Assembly (NCBI GenBank): GCA_964387075.1
Contig: CAYLVB010000006.1
Coordinates: forward strand, 124,001-188,000
Reading direction: 5' to 3'
Length of the DNA stretch: 64,000 bases
From: PALSA-968 sp964387075
GTDB taxonomy: Bacteria; Bacteroidota; Bacteroidia; B-17B0; Aurantibacillaceae
The notes beneath the pieces were generated by a model, which was given only the letters and a program-made list of their open reading frames with translations, was not told where the DNA came from and made no database searches. Positions within the stretch are counted from its first letter, which is position 1. The number at the start of each line of letters is the position of its first letter. Both the position numbers and the translations under genes were made by a program. Shown here piece after piece: positions 27,201 to 34,928 of the stretch.

Positions 27201-27246
27201 CTCTGTGGGCTGTTTTCCTGGCTGTTCTCTCTGTGGTTTCTGTAGC
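27201..27246 (-). repeat. Dispersed repeat copy B (inverted)
   Basis: Read on the minus strand it gives GAAACCACAGAGAGAACAGC followed by CAGGAAAACAGCCCACAGAG, nearly identical to copy C after selD. It ends inside the promoter of selD: its last bases form the first half of that gene's -7 box. Confidence 0.75.
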
Positions 27247-27250
27247 TTTG
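27243..27250 (+). promoter_or_regulatory. -7 box of selD
   Basis: TAGCTTTG is a perfect TAnnTTTG match ending only 4 bases before ATG 27255, so the mRNA is probably leaderless. The box overlaps the edge of repeat copy B. Confidence 0.65.
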
Positions 27251-27254
27251 AATT

Positions 27255-28283
27255 ATGTCAGAAATAAAATTAACCCAATATAGTAAGTCTGCCGGCTGTG
27301 GGTGTAAGATAGCCCCGGAGGCTTTGCAGCAAATTCTATCAGGACTGCAATCCATTCCTGATAAAAACCTTTTGGTAGGAAATGAATGCAATGACGATGC
27401 AGCGGTTTACGACATCGGTAACGGACAATGTGTAATAAGCACTACCGATTTTTTTATGCCGATTGTGGATGACGCTTTTGATTTCGGGAAGATAGCGGCG
27501 GCAAATTCCATTTCGGATATCTATGCTATGGGAGGAAAGCCCATTATGGCCATCGCGGTTTTGGGTTGGCCCGCAGAAAAACTTCCTGTAACCGAAGCAC
27601 AACGCGTATTACAGGGCGCTATAGAAATTTGCAAAAAAGCCGGGATCCCATTGGCGGGCGGGCACAGCATCGATAACCCCGAACCGGTCTTTGGGCTGGC
27701 GGTGACGGGCCTGGTACAAAAAGAAAATTTAAAAAGAAATAACACTCCCAAAGAAGGCGATCTACTCTATCTAAGCAAACCTTTAGGAAGTGGAATACTG
27801 GCAACCGCCCTCAAACGCGGAAAACTTGATCCGGCCCACTACCCCACCCTGCTTGAGAATATGACAGCGCTAAACACCTTCGGCATAACCTGCAGCACAC
27901 TCAAGTATGTAAGCGCCATGACCGACGTAACGGGATTTGGTTTGCTTGGACATTTAGGAGAAATGCTGGAAGGAAATAATTTGTCGGCCGAAATTGAGGT
28001 AAATAAAATACAATTGCTGGACGGAACTGAAGAATACAGCAAGGCTTTTATTTATCCCGATAACACTACGCGCAATTACAACGCGGTGAAAGGAAAAGTA
28101 AAATGGCTGGGCGGACTGGAGTTCATCACGCTTTGCGATCCGCAAACTTCGGGCGGATTATTGATCTCGGTGTCAAAAGATAAAAAAGCAGCGTTTGAAA
28201 AGATCGCGGATCAAAACGGACAATTACTACAAGAGATCGGCGGCATTACAGCTAAACGGGAGGCTCTTGTCCTGCTCAAGTAA
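27255..28283 (+). CDS. selD: Selenide, water dikinase
   Basis: SelD makes selenophosphate from selenide and ATP, the selenium donor for selenocysteine and for 2-selenouridine in tRNA wobble positions. The 342 residues show the N-terminal catalytic motif AGCGCKI (catalytic Cys15 and Lys18; the family uses Cys or Sec here), NDDAAVYDIG, GGHSIDNPEP and DPQTSGGLLI. The catalytic position is an ordinary cysteine, not an in-frame TGA. No selA, selB or mnmH lies in the window, so the use of the product is open. It is separated from queG only by the GxxE unit. The start follows a perfect -7 box by four bases. A dispersed repeat follows directly after the stop. Confidence 0.95.
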   Translation: MSEIKLTQYSKSAGCGCKIAPEALQQILSGLQSIPDKNLLVGNECNDDAAVYDIGNGQCVISTTDFFMPIVDDAFDFGKIAAANSISDIYAMGGKPIMAIAVLGWPAEKLPVTEAQRVLQGAIEICKKAGIPLAGGHSIDNPEPVFGLAVTGLVQKENLKRNNTPKEGDLLYLSKPLGSGILATALKRGKLDPAHYPTLLENMTALNTFGITCSTLKYVSAMTDVTGFGLLGHLGEMLEGNNLSAEIEVNKIQLLDGTEEYSKAFIYPDNTTRNYNAVKGKVKWLGGLEFITLCDPQTSGGLLISVSKDKKAAFEKIADQNGQLLQEIGGITAKREALVLLK

Positions 28284-28337
28284 CAGCCGAAACCGCAAAG
28301 AGAACAGCCAGGAAAACAGCCCGCAGAGAACACAAAG
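28284..28337 (+). repeat. Dispersed repeat copy C (forward)
   Basis: Begins two bases after the selD stop codon's first base and carries CAGCCGAAACCGCAAAGAGA, then ACAGCCAGGAAAACAGCCC and GCAGAGAACAC. It is an inverted match to copy B, so B and C bracket selD just as A and B bracket the GxxE gene. The rest of the spacer to 28388 shows nothing else. Confidence 0.75.
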
Positions 28338-28388
28338 CATACAGAAATTGGGACGCAATGGCATATAGACCATTCGCTGAGCAGCAAA

Positions 28389-30557
28389 TCAGATACGAAT
28401 GCCTATGACCAGGATATCATCCGTTTGCTCAAGACCACCTTTCCATTTTTCAATGAACTCATCCAGGTATTTTTCCTGCTCAGCCATGGAAAGATGTTGA
28501 ATACTTAAAAGAATTTCCTTGAACCGGCGCGTCATTAGTTTTTTGTCTTCGTTATTGAATTGGTCGGCAAAACCATCCGAAGACACATAGACTGTGTCTC
28601 CTTTCTTCAGTTCAAACTTGTGCGCCACAAATCCGATCTCTTCGCCATAACGATCTCCGCCAATAGATATCTTGGTGGCTTTGGTCTCTTCCAGTTTTCC
28701 GTCGCTCACGATCCAAAGCGGACGATTAGCGCCCGAATAGCTGAACTCATTTTCGGAGTTGAAAGATAAAAGCGCTACGTCCATTCCATCCTTTGTTTGC
28801 GGGCTTTCTTCCTTTTTCAGCGTGATCCTGATCTCATGATCGAGCTCGTTAAGGATCTCAGCCGGATCCGTTACACCTCTTTCGCTTACGATCTTATGTA
28901 AGAGGTTATTACCGATCATACTCATTAATGCGCCCGGCACACCATGACCGGTACAATCGCAAGCAGCTATGAGGCGCTTTCCATTTTTTCCGGCAAACCA
29001 ATAGAAATCTCCGCTAACAATATCCTTAGGTTTATAAAGCACGAAGGCGTTGGAGAAAAGTTGGTATTTAACGTCTTTAGAGGCCAGCGTGGCTTCCTGG
29101 ATACGCTTGGCGTAATTGATGCTGTCGGTGATATCCTTGTTCTTCTCTTCGATGATCTCTTTTTGTTTGGTGATCTCGAAGGTTCTTTCCTTCACCTGTT
29201 GCTCAAGGACCTCCTTTTGATTTTCGAGTATTTGTTTTTTCTCTTGTTCTTCCCTTAGCGCCCTTGCCGAAAGATCCTCTATCTGCACGATCTGTTGCTT
29301 CAATTGTTTGTTGGCACCGGCAAAATCAAAAGCAAGATACACGCTCATAGAGAGCGGAAGGCTTAAAATACCCAGTATGGCCATTACAACAGAAAAAATA
29401 ACACCATCATCCTCCAAAAGAACAAGCACGAGAACAGAAACGATCAAGGCGATCGTTATTCCTAAAACACCGAAGCCAACGATCTTTGCACCACGAAAAT
29501 TCTGCCTTATGCCCTTAATGGAAAGAATGGTTGCACCGATGTACACATTGAAAAAAAGCGTGATGTAAAATATGCCCGACATATTATCGAACACATAAGC
29601 CATTACCAGGGCCGCCACATAGATAAGAAGGCTTATATAAAAAAACTTATTGAACTTTCGCTGAAAGAGACTGTACAAAAGAGCCAGGGCCGAGATCAGG
29701 AGCGTTGGCACCAGGAAATTGGTGTAATAGTTGATCTTAAAAGTTACCGCCGGCAGCTCTACCTGGTGATTAATGACCGGGACAAGAAAAACAAGGGAAA
29801 GACTGAGCACGAAGAAGCTATGAAACAAATTGAATCGTCGTGACCGCTCAAAAAGGAAAATAACAAAGTGAACAAAGGCGAGCGCCATCAGAAAAAAAGA
29901 GATGCCGAGAAAGAAGTAACGCTGGGTTTCGCTAAGCTCCCTTAATACAAGCATCCGGTCATACGAGAACATCTTCAACATGAACCCCGCCAGGATGGCA
30001 TTGTATTTTTCGTCATTCTCTGTATAATGGTGGTTCGAATACCGGATGGCCAGTACATGCTCCAGCGTATCACTTACTACGATCGGGAAATATTCCGCCC
30101 CCGGATTGATGCAGAACTCACCCACTCCGTCGGGCGAAACGATGCCATAAGAGGCAATATACTTTCCGTCGTAAAAGATCTCCGAAGCTCCATAATGTGT
30201 TAAACGCAGCATGATCGTATTCCCTGCAAAGGCCCTCCCCTTTTTAAAATGGAGGCGAAACCATCCAAACCCTTTAAAGACCGAATCTTCGTAACTCCGA
30301 ATATCGCTGGAGGATGGAACCCAATTATTGTCGTTGGCATTTTTAAGTGCGAAACGGTAATCATCCTTTGAGGAATAGAGCCAGTATTCATAATTCTCTT
30401 CTTCGAGACTGAAATTAAGGTTGTTCCCATTCAGCGTAACATTCACTCCGCCGGGTTCTTCATGGATGCGGTAGATGAGCGTATCGGGCACAGCCCTGCC
30501 GGTCTCAAAATTCAGGAGAAAAAAAAGAACCAGGCTGTATGTACTGATCCGCTTCAA
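28389..30557 (-). CDS. Seven-transmembrane sensor with SpoIIE/PP2C phosphatase domain
   Basis: 722 residues. Signal peptide, then an extracytoplasmic beta-sandwich (about 30-195, galactose-binding-like, WFRLHFKKG ... TIMLRLTHYGASEIFYDG) followed by seven hydrophobic helices (about 213-235, 244-262, 278-297, 305-322, 328-345, 358-381, 386-408), the layout of 7TMR-DISM receptors. A long coiled coil (415-485) ending DSINYAKRIQ leads to a SpoIIE PP2C domain with DIVSGDFYW (512-520), CDCTGHGVPGALMS, DGMDVALL and a final DDILVIGIRI. It should convert an extracellular signal into serine dephosphorylation of an unknown partner. TTG 30557 overlaps the stop of the VOC gene as TTGA, so the two are translationally coupled; the ligand may relate to that enzyme. 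Confidence 0.85.
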   Translation of the reverse strand: MKRISTYSLVLFFLLNFETGRAVPDTLIYRIHEEPGGVNVTLNGNNLNFSLEEENYEYWLYSSKDDYRFALKNANDNNWVPSSSDIRSYEDSVFKGFGWFRLHFKKGRAFAGNTIMLRLTHYGASEIFYDGKYIASYGIVSPDGVGEFCINPGAEYFPIVVSDTLEHVLAIRYSNHHYTENDEKYNAILAGFMLKMFSYDRMLVLRELSETQRYFFLGISFFLMALAFVHFVIFLFERSRRFNLFHSFFVLSLSLVFLVPVINHQVELPAVTFKINYYTNFLVPTLLISALALLYSLFQRKFNKFFYISLLIYVAALVMAYVFDNMSGIFYITLFFNVYIGATILSIKGIRQNFRGAKIVGFGVLGITIALIVSVLVLVLLEDDGVIFSVVMAILGILSLPLSMSVYLAFDFAGANKQLKQQIVQIEDLSARALREEQEKKQILENQKEVLEQQVKERTFEITKQKEIIEEKNKDITDSINYAKRIQEATLASKDVKYQLFSNAFVLYKPKDIVSGDFYWFAGKNGKRLIAACDCTGHGVPGALMSMIGNNLLHKIVSERGVTDPAEILNELDHEIRITLKKEESPQTKDGMDVALLSFNSENEFSYSGANRPLWIVSDGKLEETKATKISIGGDRYGEEIGFVAHKFELKKGDTVYVSSDGFADQFNNEDKKLMTRRFKEILLSIQHLSMAEQEKYLDEFIEKWKGGLEQTDDILVIGIRI

Positions 30558-31612
30558 TCTTTTACACGACTAAATTTAAGCGCCTTCAGCATCCAGTCAG
30601 GCAAGGGCTTCTTTGGATCACGTTTATCCAGATTTAAATACCAATTGATCTTTTTAAGAATGGGGATCTTATGCGTTTCCACGAATTCGATCAACGCGCC
30701 ATCAGGGTCTTCAATGTAAGCGAACTGCCCGGCCGCGTCTCCCATATCGAAATCGGGATTGCTCTCTACCGTGAAAGGATGACCGAGGTTTGCACAATGT
30801 TTTTTAAGTGCCTGCATGTCTTTTATATCAAAACACAAGTGAATGAAGCCCAGGTCACCCCACAAACGATTCCCGAATATTTTTCGTGGGGCACGGCCTT
30901 TTACTTTCACTAATTCTATGGTACTGCTGCCCAGCAGGCGCGAAAAACTTCCCTCGCGCGGCTTGCTATGCTTTAACAGCACACGGCGCTGGGTCATATC
31001 ACCACCGGGAACTCCCTTCAGGTCTTCAAAAACCTTTTCCTGGTCGTAAACCACAGTATCATAACCCAAAATATCCGCGTAAAATTTCCGGGAGCGTTCT
31101 ATATCGCTCACTCCAATTACCATACCGCTGGGCCCTCCCATGTTCCTGGTTCCTTCACTGAACCATTCATCTCCCTTCACTACTTCAAAAAGATTACCGT
31201 AAAGGTCCTTCAGGTAAAAATGGTCATTTCCTGCCGGGTCCTTCACAATACCTGTTACCAGCTGAACATGCATGCTTTTCAAAGAATCGTAACTGGCCTG
31301 CACATTATCGGTCTTCATTTTGGCTATGGTAAAACCAAGATCACCCAACTCGATGTCGAATGATGCCGGCTGCGGTACCCTCGAAACATATTGCCAGATC
31401 TCAAAACCACCACCTCCTTTAATGTTAATGGCCAAAATAGCGTGGCGCTTATGGCCTTTCCCAGCTGTATAGGGCAACATCTGGTTGGCTTCCGAGTTCT
31501 CGTCAAGAATAGGTATATCAATTCCAAAGTGCTTTCGATACCATTTAAAGGCTTCATGCACATTCGGGTTCCCTATCCCCACCTGTTGTATCCCTGATAT
31601 GATGTATGACAT
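30554..31612 (-). CDS. VOC (glyoxalase/dioxygenase fold) protein, two domains
   Basis: 352 residues with two vicinal-oxygen-chelate modules. The first opens GIQQVGIGNPNVHEAFKWYR and includes FYLKDLYGNLFEVVKG; the second opens GMVIGVSDIERSRKFYADIL and includes DLGFIHLCFDI and YIEDPDGALIEFVETHK. The His/Glu-type metal ligands of the second module (H in FIHLCFD, E in LIEFVE) look intact. Such two-module proteins include extradiol dioxygenases and glyoxalase-like enzymes; I cannot name a substrate. A TAATTTTA -7-like box ends 8 bases before the ATG. The gene is coupled to the downstream 7TM phosphatase. Cytoplasmic. Confidence 0.8.
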   Translation of the reverse strand: MSYIISGIQQVGIGNPNVHEAFKWYRKHFGIDIPILDENSEANQMLPYTAGKGHKRHAILAINIKGGGGFEIWQYVSRVPQPASFDIELGDLGFTIAKMKTDNVQASYDSLKSMHVQLVTGIVKDPAGNDHFYLKDLYGNLFEVVKGDEWFSEGTRNMGGPSGMVIGVSDIERSRKFYADILGYDTVVYDQEKVFEDLKGVPGGDMTQRRVLLKHSKPREGSFSRLLGSSTIELVKVKGRAPRKIFGNRLWGDLGFIHLCFDIKDMQALKKHCANLGHPFTVESNPDFDMGDAAGQFAYIEDPDGALIEFVETHKIPILKKINWYLNLDKRDPKKPLPDWMLKALKFSRVKD

Positions 31613-31620
31613 AATGTGTG

Positions 31621-31628
31621 TAAAATTA
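31621..31628 (-). promoter_or_regulatory. -7-like box of the VOC gene
   Basis: On the minus strand TAATTTTA matches TAnnTTTG at 7 of 8 positions and ends 8 bases before ATG 31612. Confidence 0.4.
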
Positions 31629-31676
31629 CAATTATTTCCCGGTTCCCTTTTTTAGGTCAATATCCTTTCGAACCAT

Positions 31677-33131
31677 TCATTTCTTCGAACGCTTCCCAAG
31701 GCTTTTCACAATGTATTTTTCGGAAGGCAATAAGGAATTCTGTATACGCTTGGCATAATGTATCGAGTCGAGGATCTCCTTTTGCTTTTCTTCGATCGTA
31801 TTGTAAGCGCGCTGCAGTTTTTCATTCGAACGTTTCTTCTGACGGTAACTTCTGAAAACGATCACCGAAACAGCTACCATGCACAGGATCAAAAGCGCGC
31901 CGAAGACCATGATCCAGCGCTGGCGACTGATATTTGCTTCCTGTCTTTCCAGTTCAAGCTCATGGATCTTTTTTTGACTGTTCAGTTTTTGTATCTGCGC
32001 TTCCTTCCGGCCGCTCTCGTATTTCGCTTCCATTTCATGCACCGCGTCATTCGCTGTGGTATTTGACAATGTATCGTTCAATTTTAATGCTTCGCGGTAG
32101 TGATAGGCGGCTTTAGCGTTGTTCCCCATGCCATAATAGGCCTCTCCTAATGAAACGTGTGCATCCCAGGCGTGCTTCAATAAGCCGATACGTTTAGAGA
32201 GATCCAATCCCCGGGAAGCATATTCGATCACTGCTCTATAATTCTTCTTATCGAGCTCAATATTCGCAACCGTGATGTAGGCATAGGAAGCTTCGGTTGA
32301 ATCGCCCATTTCAACACGCAATTTCAGGCATTCGCGTGCCCTTTCGGATGCAAGTTCGATCTTGCCCTGCCGCTGATAACCTTCCGCCAGGTTTCCCAAC
32401 ACCGCCGAAATCAAATACGGGTCTGCGAAATCCTTATGCTCTTTCAGGATCTTTTCGAGGGTGGCGATAGACCGGTCTAACTGGTGTGTGCGGCTGTAAA
32501 TAATGCTCAGGTTGTTCAAAGCCGCCGCAACACCATAATGATCGCCCAATTCCTCCTTTATCTTTATCCCTTTGAGTATATACTCTTCCGATTTATCGTA
32601 CGAGTATAAATTATCATACACATTGCCAATGTTAATGTAGGTGTTAGACATTCCTTTTTTGTCACCCATTTTCTCCTTAATGTCGAGCGACTTTAAAAAA
32701 CAGGTAAGCGCGGTAGAGTAATCGCCTTGCTTTTGACAGGTATTACCGATGGAATTATAGGTTTGACCAACTCCCAGGGTATCTTTTAAGGAAGTTCCGA
32801 GTTCAAGACTACGGTTCAGGAATTCGAGCGAAGTCTGGAAATTTCCTTTTTCGCGGTTAAAATCGCCGAGCTTGAAGACAGCATCATACTCGAAGCGTAT
32901 GTGTTTGAACTTTTTTGCGTCGGCAAGGGCTCTCGTCGCGTAATTGATGGCAGTATCGATGCTGACCCTTCGATAGGCGTTGGCGAGCTTGAGGCGCACG
33001 CGGATCTGCGCGGTATCGGTTCGCAGCTCAAGCAGGCTTTTTAAACTATCGATCCTTCGGCGCTGCGAGAATATATTTTCACTCAACAAAAGCGAAATAA
33101 CGAGCAAAAGTATAAAACGCGCCAGCCTCAT
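31677..33131 (-). CDS. TPR membrane sensor without a phosphatase domain
   Basis: 484 residues. Signal peptide (MRLARFILLLVISLLLSENIFS), about seven to eight TPR units (TYNSIGNTCQKQGDYSTALT, NTYINIGNVYDNLYSYDKSE and so on), a transmembrane helix near 400-420 (WIMVFGALLILCMVAVSVIVF) and a coiled coil ending DSIHYAKRIQNSLLPSEKYI, then only about ten more residues. In the SpoIIE proteins at 15405 and 28389 the same coiled-coil motif is followed by the PP2C domain; here the frame stops and nothing phosphatase-like follows in any frame down to 31613. It may signal through a partner that shares the coiled coil. ATG overlaps the ABC ATPase stop as ATGA, making it the last gene of that operon. Confidence 0.8.
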   Translation of the reverse strand: MRLARFILLLVISLLLSENIFSQRRRIDSLKSLLELRTDTAQIRVRLKLANAYRRVSIDTAINYATRALADAKKFKHIRFEYDAVFKLGDFNREKGNFQTSLEFLNRSLELGTSLKDTLGVGQTYNSIGNTCQKQGDYSTALTCFLKSLDIKEKMGDKKGMSNTYINIGNVYDNLYSYDKSEEYILKGIKIKEELGDHYGVAAALNNLSIIYSRTHQLDRSIATLEKILKEHKDFADPYLISAVLGNLAEGYQRQGKIELASERARECLKLRVEMGDSTEASYAYITVANIELDKKNYRAVIEYASRGLDLSKRIGLLKHAWDAHVSLGEAYYGMGNNAKAAYHYREALKLNDTLSNTTANDAVHEMEAKYESGRKEAQIQKLNSQKKIHELELERQEANISRQRWIMVFGALLILCMVAVSVIVFRSYRQKKRSNEKLQRAYNTIEEKQKEILDSIHYAKRIQNSLLPSEKYIVKSLGKRSKK

Positions 33132-33856
33132 ACTTTGGTGAAGTGCGTTTTAAAATAAGGAGAGGCCATCACGTTAGCGGAAGTGCCGCTCAAAACGGTC
33201 TCATCATCTTCTATCATCAGGATAGAATCGGTATAAGAAGTGAGAAAATCAATATCGTGCGAGGAAACCAAAATGATCTTGTTCCTCTCAGTCGCTATCT
33301 TTTTCATGAGGCCGAAAAAATATTTCTTGGAAGAATAATCCAGGAAGGCCGTTGGCTCATCGAACAAGAGCAGCTCGGTCTGCTGCGCAATGGATTTGGC
33401 GATGAAGACCTTTTGCCTCTCCCCATCACTGAGGGCATTCACTTTTTTATGACGGAAAGCGGCAACACCGCAAAGCTCAAGCGCTTCGTTCACTATCGCT
33501 TCGTCCTCCGCCGAAAGCCCGGCCCATTGATTGATGTAGGGATAACGCCCCATGGCAACCAACTCATGAACGGTAACGGGAAAAGAAACGGCGTTAGAAG
33601 AAAAATTAAAGCTTACCATCCTTGCCCTTTCTTCGCTGCTGAGCGAGAAAAGATCCTTCCTGTGAAGGATCACTTTCCCGGAAGCCGGTGCTAATAATCC
33701 GCATAAAGCCTTCAGCAGCGTGGTCTTTCCTTTACCATTATTACCAATGATGCCCGTAACCCCGGGGCCGAATTGGGCAGAAATATTCTGGAGCAAAGGC
33801 CTATCGTAACCAATGCTGAAATTCTCGAGTTTTAAGAGCGGGGCAGCGGGGCTCAT
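33128..33856 (-). CDS. ABC transporter ATP-binding protein (FecE/BtuD type)
   Basis: About 242 residues from ATG 33856; the frame is open to 33895, but those extra 13 residues precede the conserved start LLKLENFSIGYDRPLL. Walker A is GNNGKGKTT, the signature is ALSDGERQK (LSDGE instead of LSGGE, a common variant of this family), and Walker B is LLLFDEP followed by TAFLD and the switch histidine in VSSHD. Together with the adjoining FecCD permease and lipoprotein it forms an importer for iron-siderophore, haem or cobalamin type ligands. The stop overlaps the start of the TPR sensor (ATGA). Membrane-associated on the cytoplasmic side. Confidence 0.9.
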   Translation of the reverse strand: MSPAAPLLKLENFSIGYDRPLLQNISAQFGPGVTGIIGNNGKGKTTLLKALCGLLAPASGKVILHRKDLFSLSSEERARMVSFNFSSNAVSFPVTVHELVAMGRYPYINQWAGLSAEDEAIVNEALELCGVAAFRHKKVNALSDGERQKVFIAKSIAQQTELLLFDEPTAFLDYSSKKYFFGLMKKIATERNKIILVSSHDIDFLTSYTDSILMIEDDETVLSGTSANVMASPYFKTHFTKV

Positions 33857-33929
33857 ATTCCCGAAAAATACAGAGAATTTCCATACAAAAAACAAGGCTT
33901 TTGAGGCCGTTTTCTACTGAACATACCGT

Positions 33930-34928
33930 TTAAACAAAGCTGTTCTTGCTGCGAAACAGCAGCCAGATGACAAAGGGAGCGCCAAAGAGCGAGGTAATGA
34001 CATTTATGGGCAAGGTATTATCGAAGACCGGGAGGTTGCTGATGATATCGCAGGTAAGCATGAAGATGGCCCCGCCGAGCATACAGCCCAATAATTGATG
34101 CAAATGATGCGTTGTTCTCAGCAACATGCGGATGGTGTGCGGCATGGCAAGGCCCACAAAACCGATGGGGCCGCAATACGCGGTGGTTACTCCGCTAAGT
34201 ACCGCCACCAGTATCAAAATTAAATTCTTCGACAGTTTTACATTTATCCCTAAAAGACTTGCCTGTTCGTCGCCAAGCATCAGCGCGTTCAGCGGTTTCA
34301 CCAGGAACAAACAAAGCAGGCACGCTGCCAAAGTGAAGATGAAAAAAAACAAAAGACTATTGCCGGTCACATTCGATAAAGAAGCGAGGTTCCACAGTAC
34401 AAAATTCTTCAGTTCGCTCGGGTTTGAAAGATACTCGAGCACCGATTGCAGCGCGCCGGCCAGGAAACCGATCATCATGCCCACCAATAATAAATGCATG
34501 CTGCTTTTAATTTTTCCCGACAGAGATAGAAGAATGAGTAAACCGAGAAAAGCTCCGGCAGAAGCCGCGAATGGCACTCCCAACTGCAGGAACAGCGCGG
34601 TTCCCGATCCGCCGGCCAGCATGAACGTGGCAACCGCCAAAGAAGAAAGCGAATTCACACCCAATACGTAAGGCCCCGCCAGCGGATTGCGAAAAAATGT
34701 TTGCATGAGCATACCTGCAACCGAAAGAGCCATGCCCGCGCTTAAAGCCGCAATGGCCTTAGGCAGACGAAACCCCCAAACAATGATCGTTTCATTCACT
34801 TTCGCATTAGAGCCAAAGGTATCGATCACAGCATCCAATGGAATATACGTTGTGCCAAGCACCAGGTCGAGCAGGAACAGCACTACCAAAAGCGCTAAAA
34901 GCAAAAGATATTTCAACCCAAACTTCAT
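33930..34928 (-). CDS. FecCD-family ABC transporter permease
   Basis: 332 residues with nine to ten hydrophobic helices. Family markers are QTFFRNPLAGPYVLGV near residues 75-95, GPIGFVGLAMPHTIR near 245-260 (the loop contacting the ATPase) and the terminal LFGAPFVIWLL. FecCD/BtuC permeases act as homodimers importing metal chelates or vitamin B12 across the inner membrane. The start overlaps the upstream lipoprotein stop as ATGA. A 73-base gap, counted to ATG 33856, separates it from the ATPase gene. The ligand cannot be told from the sequence, although QueG in this genome needs cobalamin. Confidence 0.9.
   Translation of the reverse strand: MKFGLKYLLLLALLVVLFLLDLVLGTTYIPLDAVIDTFGSNAKVNETIIVWGFRLPKAIAALSAGMALSVAGMLMQTFFRNPLAGPYVLGVNSLSSLAVATFMLAGGSGTALFLQLGVPFAASAGAFLGLLILLSLSGKIKSSMHLLLVGMMIGFLAGALQSVLEYLSNPSELKNFVLWNLASLSNVTGNSLLFFFIFTLAACLLCLFLVKPLNALMLGDEQASLLGINVKLSKNLILILVAVLSGVTTAYCGPIGFVGLAMPHTIRMLLRTTHHLHQLLGCMLGGAIFMLTCDIISNLPVFDNTLPINVITSLFGAPFVIWLLFRSKNSFV

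Noticed and set aside
27297..27310. Selenocysteine at the catalytic position of SelD
   Set aside because: The codons read as ordinary cysteines (AGCGC motif) with no in-frame TGA.
31613..31700. Frameshift that cuts off a SpoIIE domain in the TPR sensor
   Set aside because: No frame downstream encodes DIVSGDFYW-like or other PP2C sequence; the gap to the next gene is only about 60 bases.
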